64,000 nucleotides of DNA from Firmicutes bacterium UBA4881 (GCA_002399235.1 DHDH01000029.1:9563-73562), one strand, 5' to 3'; positions 1 through 8,658 are shown, counted from the stretch's first letter. Program-made: numbers and translations. Notes: a model not told the origin generated them from the sequence alone.

Positions 1-500
1 GGCTAGATTACCACTAAGTCCACACTTTAATCCTCAGCTTGTGTCTCAGCTTGAGATCAGCCTAGGAGTTTTCCTCAGCACCAACTATCTGTCTTCTAGC
101 CTCTTTTGCAGAAAGGATTTCAAACAGCGCTGGGCATCTAGTCAAGGTACCTTTCAACTCGATGCTTGAACCTGTTCTCCCTCTCTTCCCACTCAAGGCA
201 GGCTACACTGCATGTAACACTTGAGCAAAATAAGCTACTGTATCACTTTGCAGGTTAAATCCCAAGCCGTAGTTTGGACTCATGTTCCTCTCCGCGTACT
301 TGGGTCTCCGCGAAAGAAGGGTCAACGCCCACATGCCTTTGTGGATCGCCCCTCTTCTTAACCCCCAGCATCAGCCCAGGACTGGGCGTCCCAAGCCAAC
401 ACCAGGGACTTCATCGATGTGCCCTTAAACGGATTTTTAGGCCCGTCTTCAAAGACAGTGCTGGTGACTAGGATACTGCGTCACCTCAGCCTTCGAAAAC
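1..500 (-). ncRNA. ole: Probable OLE RNA (ornate, large, extremophilic RNA), 3' end cut by the window edge
   Basis: No credible protein is encoded here. The stretch is clearly richer in G and C than the flanking genes and is full of short perfect helices: 463-468 with 480-485 (extended by 460-462 with 488-490), 374-379 with 382-387, 192-197 with 220-225, and an inner hairpin at 202-218. OLE is a roughly 600-nt membrane-associated RNA of anaerobic and extremophilic Firmicutes. Its gene is known to sit next to ispA, xseA/xseB, nusB and accBC genes, which is exactly the minus-strand neighbourhood here, so I read it on that strand with the 5' end near 500 and the 3' part beyond position 1. The identification rests on size, structure and gene context; I could not run a covariance search. 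A different large structured RNA is the alternative. Confidence 0.72.
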
Positions 501-509
501 AGTATAACA

Positions 510-950
510 TTAACAGATTATTAGTGCAACAACCACGCCTAAAGCCGCTCCAGCAAACACTTCTACAGGAGTATGTCCTAAAAGTTCGCGTAGTCTTTCT
601 TGCTTAATTTCGCCTTTTTCTAAGAACTCTTCGGTTAATTTATTTAGAACTGCTGCTTGACGTCCAGCTGCTCTTCTAAGACCTGCCGCATCATACATAA
701 CAATTAAAGATGATACCAAAGAGATTGCAAATAGCGTGCTATCCCAACCATGTAAAAATCCTACTGCTGCAGTTAACCCAGATACAAAAGCTGAGTGGGA
801 GGAAGGCATACCACCTGTGCCGAGAAAATGTTTCCAACTAAAACCTCTTGGCCTAATGGCGGTAAAACCTTTTAAGGTTTGTGCTATTGCCCAAGCAATA
901 AAAGCAGAGCGCAAAGCTATATTATTCCACATATTAATTAATACATCCAA
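510..950 (-). CDS. Divergent PAP2 family membrane protein (DUF212, YuiD-like)
   Basis: A small integral membrane protein of about 146 residues that resembles the divergent PAP2/acid-phosphatase-related family (B. subtilis YuiD). The GGMPSSHSAFVSGL segment is the PAP2-like signature, followed by a hydrophobic segment, RRAAGRQAAVLN, a charged stretch, LGHTPVEVFAGA and a C-terminal membrane helix. No substrate is established for this family; the place after ispA suggests a lipid or isoprenoid phosphate, but that is inference. The start is uncertain: a TTG at 950 sits a normal distance from GGAGGG, while the GTG at 959 touches that site. It ends about 10 nt before the putative OLE RNA and is probably cotranscribed with ispA. 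Confidence 0.85.
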   Translation of the reverse strand: MDVLINMWNNIALRSAFIAWAIAQTLKGFTAIRPRGFSWKHFLGTGGMPSSHSAFVSGLTAAVGFLHGWDSTLFAISLVSSLIVMYDAAGLRRAAGRQAAVLNKLTEEFLEKGEIKQERLRELLGHTPVEVFAGAALGVVVALIIC

Positions 951-974
951 ATTACGCACCCTCCAAAACTCAAA

Positions 975-1841
975 CTATTTCTCTCGTACCAAAATATAAT
1001 TAGCTAGACCACTTAATATCTCTTCTCCTGGTACTCCCTCAATGGCTAAAATAGCTTTCTCCACTGCTTCTTTAGCTAGTTGCTGAGATTTTTCCAAACC
1101 AAATAATCTCGGATAAGTAGATTTACCTTGAGTAGCATCCTTGCCCAAGGTCTTTCCTAAAAGGGTTGCATCTCCAGTCACATCTAAAATATCATCTGTG
1201 ATCTGAAAAGCGAGACCTAATTGTTCACCATAGATGGTATATTTAGCTAACATATTTTCTCTTTTGGCTGCTAAAGCACCCATTCTTAGAGCAACAGTAA
1301 TTAAGGCACCAGTTTTCTTGCTATGAATAACTTTTAATTCGTCGTAAGAGATCTTCTTGCCTTCCGAGGCTAGATCAAGAACTTGGCCGCCAACCATACC
1401 ACTAGCCCCTGCAGCTTTCGCTAGTTCTAAAGTGACTAATAAGGGGTTGTTTTTTGTCTCTAGTACTACCTCAAAAGCTTTAGTAAGTAAAGCATCTCCT
1501 GCCAAAAGTGCTGTAGCTTCATCGAAGGCTTTATGACATGATGGCTTACCCCTTCTGAAATCATCATTATCCATGCCGGGAAGATCGTCATGGATTAGGG
1601 AATAAGCATGTACCATCTCTAAGGCACAAGCAGCTGGCATAGCCAGTTCTTCTTCTCCATAAGCTGTTAGAGCAGCCAAAGCTGCCCGTATGCGTTTCCC
1701 ACCTCCTAAGAGAGAATAACGCATTGCTGTAAACAAACTCTCGGGCTCCTCTAGAGGTATGTACCTGTCTAATTCAACTTCAACTAGTTTAGCTATCTTA
1801 TTTAGATATTCTTTTGCTTTATTAGTATCTGTGTAGGTCAT
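975..1841 (-). CDS. ispA: Polyprenyl (farnesyl/geranyl) diphosphate synthase
   Basis: Short-chain trans-prenyltransferase that condenses isopentenyl diphosphate with allylic diphosphates to give farnesyl diphosphate, the precursor of undecaprenyl carriers and quinones. The 288-residue length is normal. Visible motifs are GGGKRIR (46-52), the first aspartate-rich motif HDDLPGMDNDD (84-94), GGQVLDL (151-157) and the second motif QITDDILD (213-220). It follows xseB by about 20 nt in the same minus-strand run, the usual xseA-xseB-ispA order in Firmicutes. The product chain length cannot be read with certainty; ispA is by far the commonest gene at this position. Confidence 0.95.
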   Translation of the reverse strand: MTYTDTNKAKEYLNKIAKLVEVELDRYIPLEEPESLFTAMRYSLLGGGKRIRAALAALTAYGEEELAMPAACALEMVHAYSLIHDDLPGMDNDDFRRGKPSCHKAFDEATALLAGDALLTKAFEVVLETKNNPLLVTLELAKAAGASGMVGGQVLDLASEGKKISYDELKVIHSKKTGALITVALRMGALAAKRENMLAKYTIYGEQLGLAFQITDDILDVTGDATLLGKTLGKDATQGKSTYPRLFGLEKSQQLAKEAVEKAILAIEGVPGEEILSGLANYILVREK

Positions 1842-1862
1842 ACTAAGCCCCCCAATTTATTA

Positions 1863-2075
1863 TTAATCGTCTTCATTAATTGATGCTAGCTCATTTAATC
1901 TTTCACTAGCAGCATCTAGATTACCCTTTAATTCATTTACCAGCTTAGAACCTTCTTCGTATAGCTTAAGTAGGTCGTCTAAACTACTTTCTCCTTCTTC
2001 AAGTTTAAAAACTATATCTTCTAATCTTTTTAAGGACTTTTCGAAGTTTTTCATAGAAGAAGCTGTTTTAGCCAC
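1863..2075 (-). CDS. xseB: Exodeoxyribonuclease VII small subunit
   Basis: A 70-residue alpha-helical protein with the family pattern FEKSLKRLEDIVFKLEEGE followed by a second amphipathic helix. XseB binds XseA to form exonuclease VII, which degrades single-stranded DNA from both ends to oligonucleotides. The start is a GTG preceded by AAGGAGGGG at good spacing. It lies between xseA and ispA, as expected, and carries the usual acidic C terminus. Confidence 0.94.
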   Translation of the reverse strand: MAKTASSMKNFEKSLKRLEDIVFKLEEGESSLDDLLKLYEEGSKLVNELKGNLDAASERLNELASINEDD

Positions 2076-2098
2076 TTGAGTCCCCTCCTTGTTCCTAG

Positions 2099-3439
2099 CT
2101 AATTTTTGGGGTCTTTTTCTATTTGCATTACTTTCGCTTTCAAGCTACCATCTGCTAACTTCACTTGGATAGCTGATTCTAGAGCAATATCATCTACACT
2201 CTTGATATTTTTACCCTTTTGGAACACAACAGCATAACCAATTTTCAATAAGTTATCTGGGTTTAATAGTTCCAAACCATAAGCTAAATTATAAGTTTTA
2301 TCCTTTAATTCTGTAAACCTTTTTTCCTTACTTTTACCTAAGCGTAAAGCTAATTCTTTTAGTCTTGCTTTTTGCTTTAATATTTCGGTTTCCGGACTTT
2401 CCTCAGTTAGCAGTTCTTTTAAGGATTGAACCCTTCTTTTTTTCTGCTCTAAAACATAGAAAGCTTTGGTATCAAGTAACTTTTTTAAGGAACTTAATCT
2501 TTGTTCTAACCTTAATAATTCTTGCCAAGGCTCATGTTTTTCTAAAGACTTAACTAACAAATTCAACTTTTTCTCTCTATTTAGAAGTTCCTGTTGCACC
2601 AGAGAATTAAGACTGTTCCCTAAGTACTCGAGGTTATCGTATACTTCCTCGAAATCAGGTACAGCTACTTCAGCTGCTCCCGAAGGTGTAGGTGCACTAT
2701 AATCCGCTACTAAATCAACCAAAGTCCGATCTATTTCATGACCAACACCTGTAATAGTAGGGAAGGGAGAAGCATAAAGCGTACGAGCAACATTTTCATC
2801 ATTAAAAGCCCAAAGATCATCACTTGAACCACCACCACGTGCTAAGATTAATAGATCTAAATGATCTTGGTAAGCTTTTTTTAAGGCTTTAACAATACTA
2901 GGTGGTGCCTCTTCACCTTGTACTAGCGCTGGGTATAACTTTAACCTAGTCAGGGGCCACCTTCGACCAATGATCCTTCTTATATCTGCAATTGCAGCAC
3001 CAGAAGGCGAGGTTACCACACCGATTACTAGTGGATATTCTGGCAAGACTCTTTTTTGTTTAAATAGCCCTTCCTGATCTAACTTCTCCATTAGAGCCAA
3101 AAGAGCTTGTCTGTAGGCACCCATACCATAAGCTTCGATATCTGTTGCTAACATCTGGTAGTTACCTTTAGCTCGATATACCGAGATGGAGCCTTTAACT
3201 AAAATTTCAATTCCTGATGTTAGAGTAAGCTTTAAATTTCTGGCTTGGGAAGCAAACATAACTACTTTTAAAGTAGCGGTATCATCTTTGAGATTAAAAT
3301 ACCAATGCCCCATACTCGATCTGGTACATTCAGCAACTTCACCTTTCACCCAAACCGCTTTAAGGTCTGGGGCATATTCTAACTTGCTAGCAATATTTTC
3401 AGTTAGCTCAGCTACTGTAAAGACTCTCTCTTCAGCCAT
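2099..3439 (-). CDS. xseA: Exodeoxyribonuclease VII large subunit
   Basis: Catalytic subunit of exonuclease VII, 446 residues. The N-terminal OB-fold domain (about residues 1-110) contains VWVKGEVAEC and GHWYFNLKDD. The central catalytic region has VTSPSGAAIADI, LARGGGSSDDLWAFNDE and ITGVGHEIDRTLVDL, followed by a long coiled-coil region (about 270-390) and a C-terminal segment ending near LKAKVMQIE. All landmark motifs are intact and length is normal. It overlaps no neighbour and sits 24 nt from xseB. Confidence 0.96.
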   Translation of the reverse strand: MAEERVFTVAELTENIASKLEYAPDLKAVWVKGEVAECTRSSMGHWYFNLKDDTATLKVVMFASQARNLKLTLTSGIEILVKGSISVYRAKGNYQMLATDIEAYGMGAYRQALLALMEKLDQEGLFKQKRVLPEYPLVIGVVTSPSGAAIADIRRIIGRRWPLTRLKLYPALVQGEEAPPSIVKALKKAYQDHLDLLILARGGGSSDDLWAFNDENVARTLYASPFPTITGVGHEIDRTLVDLVADYSAPTPSGAAEVAVPDFEEVYDNLEYLGNSLNSLVQQELLNREKKLNLLVKSLEKHEPWQELLRLEQRLSSLKKLLDTKAFYVLEQKKRRVQSLKELLTEESPETEILKQKARLKELALRLGKSKEKRFTELKDKTYNLAYGLELLNPDNLLKIGYAVVFQKGKNIKSVDDIALESAIQVKLADGSLKAKVMQIEKDPKN

Positions 3440-3468
3440 TTAGTCACCTCCGGACTAAATTAAGGGTA

Positions 3469-4065
3469 TCAACATTCTAGGTGCTCTAAACTGTTTAGAG
3501 ATTTTACCTTATACCCAGAATCATTATAAATGATCCTAGTTACAGAACTATTATCAATGACAAACCTAGATCTATTCTCATTATTTATACCTAATAGTAA
3601 ACAGATTAGAGACTTAATAATACCTCCGTGGGAGACGAGTACTACATTCTCATTACTATGGCGTTTAGCTATGTATTCCCAGGTATTTTTAACTCTGTTT
3701 TCAATATCCAGCCTAGTTTCACCACCTGGATAACCATGGTTATGACCTGATTTAACCCAATTAGGGTAGTTTTCTTTAACCTCAGCCCAAGTCATTCCTT
3801 CTAATTTGCCCACATTAACTTCTCTTAGCCCCGGCAAAATCCTTATTTGCAGATCTTTGGCCCTAGCGATAGCTTCTGCAGTTTGGTAGGCTCTCTTCAA
3901 ATCGCTGGAATAAATAACATCCACAGGTCGTTTTTGAAAATAATTCCCAAGTTTTGCAACTTGGGCTAGTCCCTCATCGTTAAGGGGAATATCGAGTTGG
4001 CCTTGGAATCTATTTTCTTGATTGTAATTGGTTACTCCATGTCTAACAATATAGATATTCCCCAA
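3469..4065 (-). CDS. Histidine phosphatase family protein (phosphoglycerate mutase-like)
   Basis: A 198-residue member of the histidine phosphatase superfamily. The phosphorylated histidine lies in IVRHGVTNYN at the N terminus (H9). Other conserved pieces are LNDEGLAQ, YSSDLKRAYQTAEAI, the acid residue in LREVNVGKLEGM, and the second histidine in LVSHGGIIKSL. The start is TTG at 4065 with GGAGGG upstream. Members act on varied phosphomonoesters (cobalamin precursors, phosphosugars, phosphoglycerate), and nothing here fixes the substrate. It begins one base after the preceding M22-like gene ends. Confidence 0.85.
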   Translation of the reverse strand: MGNIYIVRHGVTNYNQENRFQGQLDIPLNDEGLAQVAKLGNYFQKRPVDVIYSSDLKRAYQTAEAIARAKDLQIRILPGLREVNVGKLEGMTWAEVKENYPNWVKSGHNHGYPGGETRLDIENRVKNTWEYIAKRHSNENVVLVSHGGIIKSLICLLLGINNENRSRFVIDNSSVTRIIYNDSGYKVKSLNSLEHLEC

Positions 4066-4066
4066 C

Positions 4067-4990
4067 TTAATCCCTCCAAAAAAGTGCTGTTGCTACACCT
4101 AAAGCATTATCACCAGAAGCCTCTGGTGAAGCAAAATAAACCTTCGAAGCTTGTGGGTGATGCAAATCTTTTAATAGTCTTTCCTTAATTAAATTATTAG
4201 CCATCACACCACCTACTAGCAGAAAATCTCTAATGTTAGTTGCTTCTCTTAGCGATCTTAAGACTCTACCCACTGATTTAGCTACTGCTAAGATCGCTGC
4301 ATAAGCAAGCTCTTCACCACTAACTCCTGCTAAAATAAGTCGTTTGGCTTCAGCCTCAGGACCTGAGTACGAGAGATTAGATCCTTTTACCGGTACTCCT
4401 AGCCTAAGATCAGTTGGCTTAGCTAATTTTTCTAGATATGGTCCAGCTGGAAAGGGTAATCCTAATAAGACACCAATGCGATCAAGAAATTGACCAGCAC
4501 TGATATCACTACTTCCGCCGAGTTCTTTTATCTGCATTGAGTTACCTTGCCAGGTAACTTCTAAAAACTCAGTTGTTCCTCCAGACAAATGCATTGCAAG
4601 AAAAGGTTTGCCAATGAGTTCTTGATTTTCATGTAAGCCTGCCCAAAGATGATTTTCCTGGTGAGATAGCTCTAAAAATCCTCTTCCTGCTGCTAGAGCA
4701 CGAATAAATGAGTGACCAACTAAAAAGCAAGGCATGTAGCTATCAGGTAGAGGCCTTGGTGCATTAGTAACTCCAAATTGTACATCATTTAGTGGTCCTA
4801 ACTCTTCTAACAACTTAGGTAATACTTTTAAATGTTGAAAAACCGCCTCTTGCTGCCTTAACCCCAGCTTACCCTGAGGTACAGAAAGCAAGGGGCGGCG
4901 TTGGAAGACAATTTTGCCGTCTGCGTCAAGGAGACAGACACTAGTTCTGTAGTTAGAAGTATCTACACCCAAATAATAATTACTCACCAT
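4067..4990 (-). CDS. TsaD-like O-sialoglycoprotein endopeptidase family (M22) protein
   Basis: An ASKHA-fold protein of about 307 residues, starting at the ATG at 4990 that overlaps the end of nusB; this gives the conserved YLGVDTSNYRTSVCLLD N terminus. The family metal-binding pattern is present as SHQENHL, with the ATP-fold segment AMHLSGGTTEFLE and the late motif LLVGGVMANN. It is shorter than true TsaD (t6A synthesis) and sits in the nusB-xseA operon, where many Clostridia carry a second, divergent M22 protein beside the canonical tsaD elsewhere. The actual function of this paralogue is unknown; a full t6A role is possible but not favoured. Confidence 0.75.
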   Translation of the reverse strand: MVSNYYLGVDTSNYRTSVCLLDADGKIVFQRRPLLSVPQGKLGLRQQEAVFQHLKVLPKLLEELGPLNDVQFGVTNAPRPLPDSYMPCFLVGHSFIRALAAGRGFLELSHQENHLWAGLHENQELIGKPFLAMHLSGGTTEFLEVTWQGNSMQIKELGGSSDISAGQFLDRIGVLLGLPFPAGPYLEKLAKPTDLRLGVPVKGSNLSYSGPEAEAKRLILAGVSGEELAYAAILAVAKSVGRVLRSLREATNIRDFLLVGGVMANNLIKERLLKDLHHPQASKVYFASPEASGDNALGVATALFWRD

Positions 4991-5378
4991 TCTCACGGAC
5001 AATTCGTCCCAAGACTCCATTAACAAACCTGCCAGCTTCCTCGCCACTGTAGAGTTTGGCCAGCTCCACAGCTTCATCAATAGCTATCGGAATAGGAGTT
5101 TTATCATAATTGATTTCGTAGAGAGCGAGACGAAGAATATTACGTTCAACATAACCCATTCGTTCGATACGCCACTCATGACTGGCGGTTTTTATCAATT
5201 GATCTAGATTTTCTCTTTCTGCCCAGATTTTGCTAATCCACTCTTTCTGTAGAGGTAAAACTGGTGGATCTGCATATTCACAGATCTCTAACAGACTTTT
5301 ACCAGTAAGTTCGATTTGGTAGAGAAGTTCAACAGCTCTTTGCCGAATACGTCTTCTAGATATTTCAACTTCGTCCAT
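4980..5378 (-). CDS. nusB: Transcription antitermination factor NusB
   Basis: RNA-binding partner of NusE (ribosomal protein S10) in rRNA antitermination. The protein is about 132 residues when started at the ATG at 5378, giving MDEVEISRRRIRQRAVELLYQ, the standard beginning. The conserved ILRLALYEINYDKTPIPIAIDEAVELAK and FVNGVLGRI segments are intact. A longer in-frame reading extends into the upstream DUF2273 gene but has no family support. It overlaps the next gene by 11 nt, indicating translational coupling. Confidence 0.95.
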   Translation of the reverse strand: MDEVEISRRRIRQRAVELLYQIELTGKSLLEICEYADPPVLPLQKEWISKIWAERENLDQLIKTASHEWRIERMGYVERNILRLALYEINYDKTPIPIAIDEAVELAKLYSGEEAGRFVNGVLGRIVRENGE

Positions 5379-5598
5379 CCCTATTTTGCCACAACCTTTC
5401 CCATAAATCAGGCAGAGTCTCTTGGCGATCCATCCTCTGGCCAAAATAATAACCTATGCTAACAAAAAAGGCTACCACTAAAGCCCGAAAAAGTCCATAT
5501 TTTAGCACTAAAATGCCAATAAACAGTCCGAACATAGTGCCAAGAATTCTTCCTTTAACAGGGGATAGTTGAGCCATAAACTCTGTAAATTTGGACAT
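5365..5598 (-). CDS. DUF2273 small membrane protein
   Basis: A 77-residue protein with two closely spaced hydrophobic segments (ILGTMFGLFIGILVL and ALVVAFFVSIGYYFG) and a charged C terminus. DUF2273 genes are habitually found with amaP and Asp23-family genes, as here, and probably contribute to the membrane-anchored alkaline-shock protein complex. The start ATG has AGGGAGG about nine bases upstream. The 3' end overlaps the nusB start by 14 nt. Confidence 0.85.
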   Translation of the reverse strand: MSKFTEFMAQLSPVKGRILGTMFGLFIGILVLKYGLFRALVVAFFVSIGYYFGQRMDRQETLPDLWERLWQNRDGRS

Positions 5599-5615
5599 GC
5601 CTCAAGCCTCCCTTC

Positions 5616-6158
5616 CTAATTAAGGCGCGATTTAGGCTGGGCATCAACTTTAGCAATATGAATCTCAACTTTGGCAACTTTAGTGCCAACTGTATCCTCA
5701 ACAAATTCAGCAACTCTTTGTTGAACTACCTTAGCCATATCTCTAGTTTTTACATCAGCTTTGGTGATAGCTTCAATAAAGATATGAAGACCATCTTCTT
5801 GATTAGTAACTTTGGTATTAACATCCTTAATACCATCTACGCTTTTAGCTGCCTTTTCTACATAGGCTTTAATAACTTGCTCGGAAATACGTATCCTGCC
5901 ATATTCGCTTTCTACGGAGAGCAAATCATTGTCATCACGTGAAGAGCCCAGCCATCTACCAGCAAGATAAAAACCAACTAAAGTAAGTAGACCACCAACA
6001 ACTAGTCCATAGACCATATTAGGTCCTAAAAACATTTTGTAAACTGTTAAAACTGTTTCCGCGAGATTAATACCTAAACCTGTTAGTAAGACTGTTACAC
6101 CAATAACAACTAATACTAAAGCAGCCAAAAAAATTAAAAGCTTGTCCAGCCAATGCAT
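5616..6158 (-). CDS. amaP: Alkaline shock response membrane anchor protein AmaP
   Basis: A 180-residue protein with two N-terminal membrane helices (about residues 7-28 and 48-68) and a cytoplasmic C-terminal domain containing GRIRISEQVIKAYVEKAA and a KAVVQQRV-like segment typical of the Asp23-related fold. AmaP anchors Asp23 at the membrane in Gram-positives. The start has AGGAGG nine bases upstream. It lies between the Asp23-family gene and DUF2273, the usual three-gene set. Confidence 0.88.
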   Translation of the reverse strand: MHWLDKLLIFLAALVLVVIGVTVLLTGLGINLAETVLTVYKMFLGPNMVYGLVVGGLLTLVGFYLAGRWLGSSRDDNDLLSVESEYGRIRISEQVIKAYVEKAAKSVDGIKDVNTKVTNQEDGLHIFIEAITKADVKTRDMAKVVQQRVAEFVEDTVGTKVAKVEIHIAKVDAQPKSRLN

Positions 6159-6257
6159 AAGCTGTCGCCTCCTATCGGCTTACTTTACTTTCTCAAAAAT
6201 CATAAGCCGCGACTAAATAATGCGAACCTAGCCCCTCCAGTTGGAGGGGCTAAAAAC

Positions 6258-6659
6258 TTATTTAACTCGAGGTTCTTCTTTTTTATTTTCAGATTGAGGA
6301 AAATGAACGCCATGGACATGAACGTTTATTTCAACTACTTCAAGACCTGTCATACTCTCAATAGCTTTTTTGACATTTTCTTGTACCTGAGTAGCTACTT
6401 CAGGAACTCTGTAGCCATATTCAAGAACAATAGCGATATCAACAGCGACCTCTACTTGGCCTACCTCAACTTTGACTCCTTTAGAGAAGTTCTTGCGTCC
6501 TAGCATGTCATAGATACCACCTGTAAGGCCTCCACTCATGCTATAAACGCCTTCAACTTCACCAGCTGCTAGACCAGCTATTATACCAACAACCTCATCA
6601 GCTATTCGTACCTGGCCTAGGTCGGATTTCACACCGTTAACAATAACTTGTTCACCCAT
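6258..6659 (-). CDS. Asp23/Gls24 family envelope stress protein
   Basis: A soluble protein of about 133 residues. It has the family pattern GQVRIADEVVGIIAGLAAGEVEGVYSM, then VEVGQVEVAVDIAIVLEYG and VQENVKKAIE. The start ATG at 6659 is chosen because GGGAGGTG lies eight bases upstream; an 11-residue longer reading lacks such a site. Asp23 proteins assemble at the membrane via AmaP and respond to envelope stress. About 100 nt containing no gene separate it from amaP. Confidence 0.92.
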   Translation of the reverse strand: MGEQVIVNGVKSDLGQVRIADEVVGIIAGLAAGEVEGVYSMSGGLTGGIYDMLGRKNFSKGVKVEVGQVEVAVDIAIVLEYGYRVPEVATQVQENVKKAIESMTGLEVVEINVHVHGVHFPQSENKKEEPRVK

Positions 6660-6724
6660 ATAATACACCTCCCGACCTACTAACAGTCTCATTTCAGTAT
6701 ACCAATAGAGCTAAGAAAAGACAA

Positions 6725-8074
6725 TTAGTGGTCTTTAAGAATATGCTTAGCTATAAAGGCAGTATCTAGCTCTCCCTTGACAAAATGCTCATTCTCTAAA
6801 ACTTTTTTGTGGAAGGAGATAGTAGTAGAAATACCTTCAATAATAAACTCATCTAGGGCTCTTTTCATACGCTTTATCGCTTCGTCTCTATCTTCACCCC
6901 AAGTAATGAGTTTAGCAAACATTGAATCATAATAGGGAGGAATTTGGCAACCAGTGTAAGCTGCAGTATCTACACGTACTCCAAAACCACCAGGAGGTAA
7001 AAAACCTTCGATTCTCCCTGGGGTAGGTCGAAAATCTTTTTCTGGATCTTCTGCATTGATGCGGCACTCTATAGCATGACCCCTTAACTTGATATCTTCT
7101 TGTTTAAAACGGAGTGGATAACCAGCAGCAACCCTAATCTGTTCTTTAATAAGATCAATACCGGTAACCATCTCGGTTATGGGATGCTCCACTTGAATGC
7201 GTGTGTTCATCTCCATGAAATAGAAATTACCTTGGGCATCAAGTAAAAACTCAACAGTGCCTACATTATAGTACCCTGCAGCTAATGCGCCTTTAACCGC
7301 CGCTTCACCCATTCTCTGCCTTAATTCTTTAGAAACGCCACATGATGGTGATTCCTCTAAAACTTTTTGGTGTCTTCTTTGCAAACTACACTCTCTTTCG
7401 CCTAAATAGACACCATTACCTTTTTCATCTATTAAAAGTTGTACTTCAATATGCCTAGGGTTTTCTACATATTTTTCAAGATATACCTCAGGCGAATTAA
7501 AAGCAACTTCAGCTTCTGTTCTCGCTAAATCGTAGGCTTTTTTCAAATCTGCTTCGGTTCTCGCTACACGCATGCCACGGCCGCCGCCACCAGCTGCCGC
7601 TTTCACAATAACTGGGTAACCTACTTCATTGGCAAACGCCATCGCCTCTTCGAGAGAAGTTAATTTACCTGGGCTACCAGGAATAACTGGTACTCCAGCT
7701 TTACGCATAATCTCTTTGGCTTTAGCTTTGTCACCTAAAGTATCAATCGCTTCTTTAGATGGGCCAATAAACTTAAACCCATTAGCTTGACAAACCTCAG
7801 CAAACTCTCCTCTTTCGGAAAAAAAGCCATACCCGGGGTGGATAGCATCAGCTCCAGATACAATAGCAGCACTAATAATGTTAGGAACATGCAGATAACT
7901 TTTATTTTGGGCTGCTGGTCCCACACAATAGGCTTCATCAGCAAACTGAACATGTAATGCTTCTTTATCTGCCTCCGAGTAGATTGCTACTGTTTTTATA
8001 CCCATTTCTTTAGCAGCTCTAATCACCCGAAGAGCGATTTCACCTCGGTTAGCTATGAGTATTTTATGAAACAT
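6725..8074 (-). CDS. accC: Acetyl-CoA carboxylase, biotin carboxylase subunit
   Basis: ATP-grasp enzyme that carboxylates the biotin on AccB, the first half-reaction of malonyl-CoA synthesis. The 449-residue length is standard. N-terminal ILIANRGEIALRVIRAAKE, the ATP-binding glycine loop KAAAGGGGRGMRV, the MEMNTRIQVEHPITE active-site segment and the C-terminal biotin-carboxylase domain are all present. It follows accB by 11 nt. The carboxyltransferase genes accA and accD are not in this window. Confidence 0.97.
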   Translation of the reverse strand: MFHKILIANRGEIALRVIRAAKEMGIKTVAIYSEADKEALHVQFADEAYCVGPAAQNKSYLHVPNIISAAIVSGADAIHPGYGFFSERGEFAEVCQANGFKFIGPSKEAIDTLGDKAKAKEIMRKAGVPVIPGSPGKLTSLEEAMAFANEVGYPVIVKAAAGGGGRGMRVARTEADLKKAYDLARTEAEVAFNSPEVYLEKYVENPRHIEVQLLIDEKGNGVYLGERECSLQRRHQKVLEESPSCGVSKELRQRMGEAAVKGALAAGYYNVGTVEFLLDAQGNFYFMEMNTRIQVEHPITEMVTGIDLIKEQIRVAAGYPLRFKQEDIKLRGHAIECRINAEDPEKDFRPTPGRIEGFLPPGGFGVRVDTAAYTGCQIPPYYDSMFAKLITWGEDRDEAIKRMKRALDEFIIEGISTTISFHKKVLENEHFVKGELDTAFIAKHILKDH

Positions 8075-8085
8075 CAGGCTACCTC

Positions 8086-8544
8086 CTATACCCGCTCTAG
8101 CAGGAATAGTGGCTGGTTATATTCTACAGGTTGCCCATTCTCGGCTAAAATCTTAACAATCCTACCGCGAAACTCAGCAGTAATCTCATTCATTAGTTTC
8201 ATAGCCTCTATAATACAGAGAGTATCACCTGGTTCTACAGTAATGCCTTCTTTAGCAAAAGGTTCTGCGTCAGGGGCTGGAGCTCTAAAGAAAGTCCCTA
8301 CCATTGGTGCTGTAACAGTTAATAACTCTTGGTCTGGGTTAGGCTTTGTCATCTCAGCCAAAAGCTTATCTTCACTTACAATAACCGATTCTGCACCTCT
8401 AACAATAGGCCCTTTGGGGGGCTTTTCTGCTTGATAGCCTTTTTCTAATTTTAATTTAAAACCATTGGTATCTTCTAATTCAAGCTTGAAAAGATTACTC
8501 TCATCTAGCAGTTTTACCAGATCTTTAACATCTCTAAGATCCAT
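8086..8544 (-). CDS. accB: Biotin carboxyl carrier protein of acetyl-CoA carboxylase
   Basis: A carrier of about 152 residues whose biotin is attached to the lysine of EAMKLMNE near the C terminus. The N-terminal MDLRDVKDLVKLLDESNLFKLELE is the usual oligomerisation region, followed by a flexible linker and the biotinyl domain (TAPMVGTFFRAPAPDAEPF onward). The ATG at 8544 has AAAGGAGG at ideal spacing, so a seven-residue longer reading is rejected. It lies downstream of spoIIIAH after a gap of about 115 nt and is coupled to accC. Confidence 0.96.
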   Translation of the reverse strand: MDLRDVKDLVKLLDESNLFKLELEDTNGFKLKLEKGYQAEKPPKGPIVRGAESVIVSEDKLLAEMTKPNPDQELLTVTAPMVGTFFRAPAPDAEPFAKEGITVEPGDTLCIIEAMKLMNEITAEFRGRIVKILAENGQPVEYNQPLFLLERV

Positions 8545-8658
8545 GAATTTGCCTCCTTTATACAATATATATTGTTTCTATTTTTGCTAATATCATTTCC
8601 TTGCTAACTCGTATTAGTAGCTGAGTATATAAGTTCGTTATAAAGAGGCTATATCCTG

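Noticed and set aside
1..500. RNase P RNA, tmRNA, or group II intron as explanation for the left-edge RNA
   Set aside because: I could not find the conserved landmark sequences of RNase P RNA or tmRNA, nor an intron-encoded protein; gene context fits OLE better.
274..607. Plus-strand open frames of 60-65 codons at the left edge
   Set aside because: They lie antisense to the structured RNA region, have no ribosome sites, and their products look unlike proteins (serine/proline/cysteine-rich).
736..999. Plus-strand open frame of 87 codons opposite the DUF212 gene
   Set aside because: The minus-strand DUF212 reading has clear family motifs; the plus-strand one has no start site or family features.
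7735..7953. Second minus-strand frame inside accC
   Set aside because: It is an out-of-frame shadow of the intact biotin carboxylase gene.
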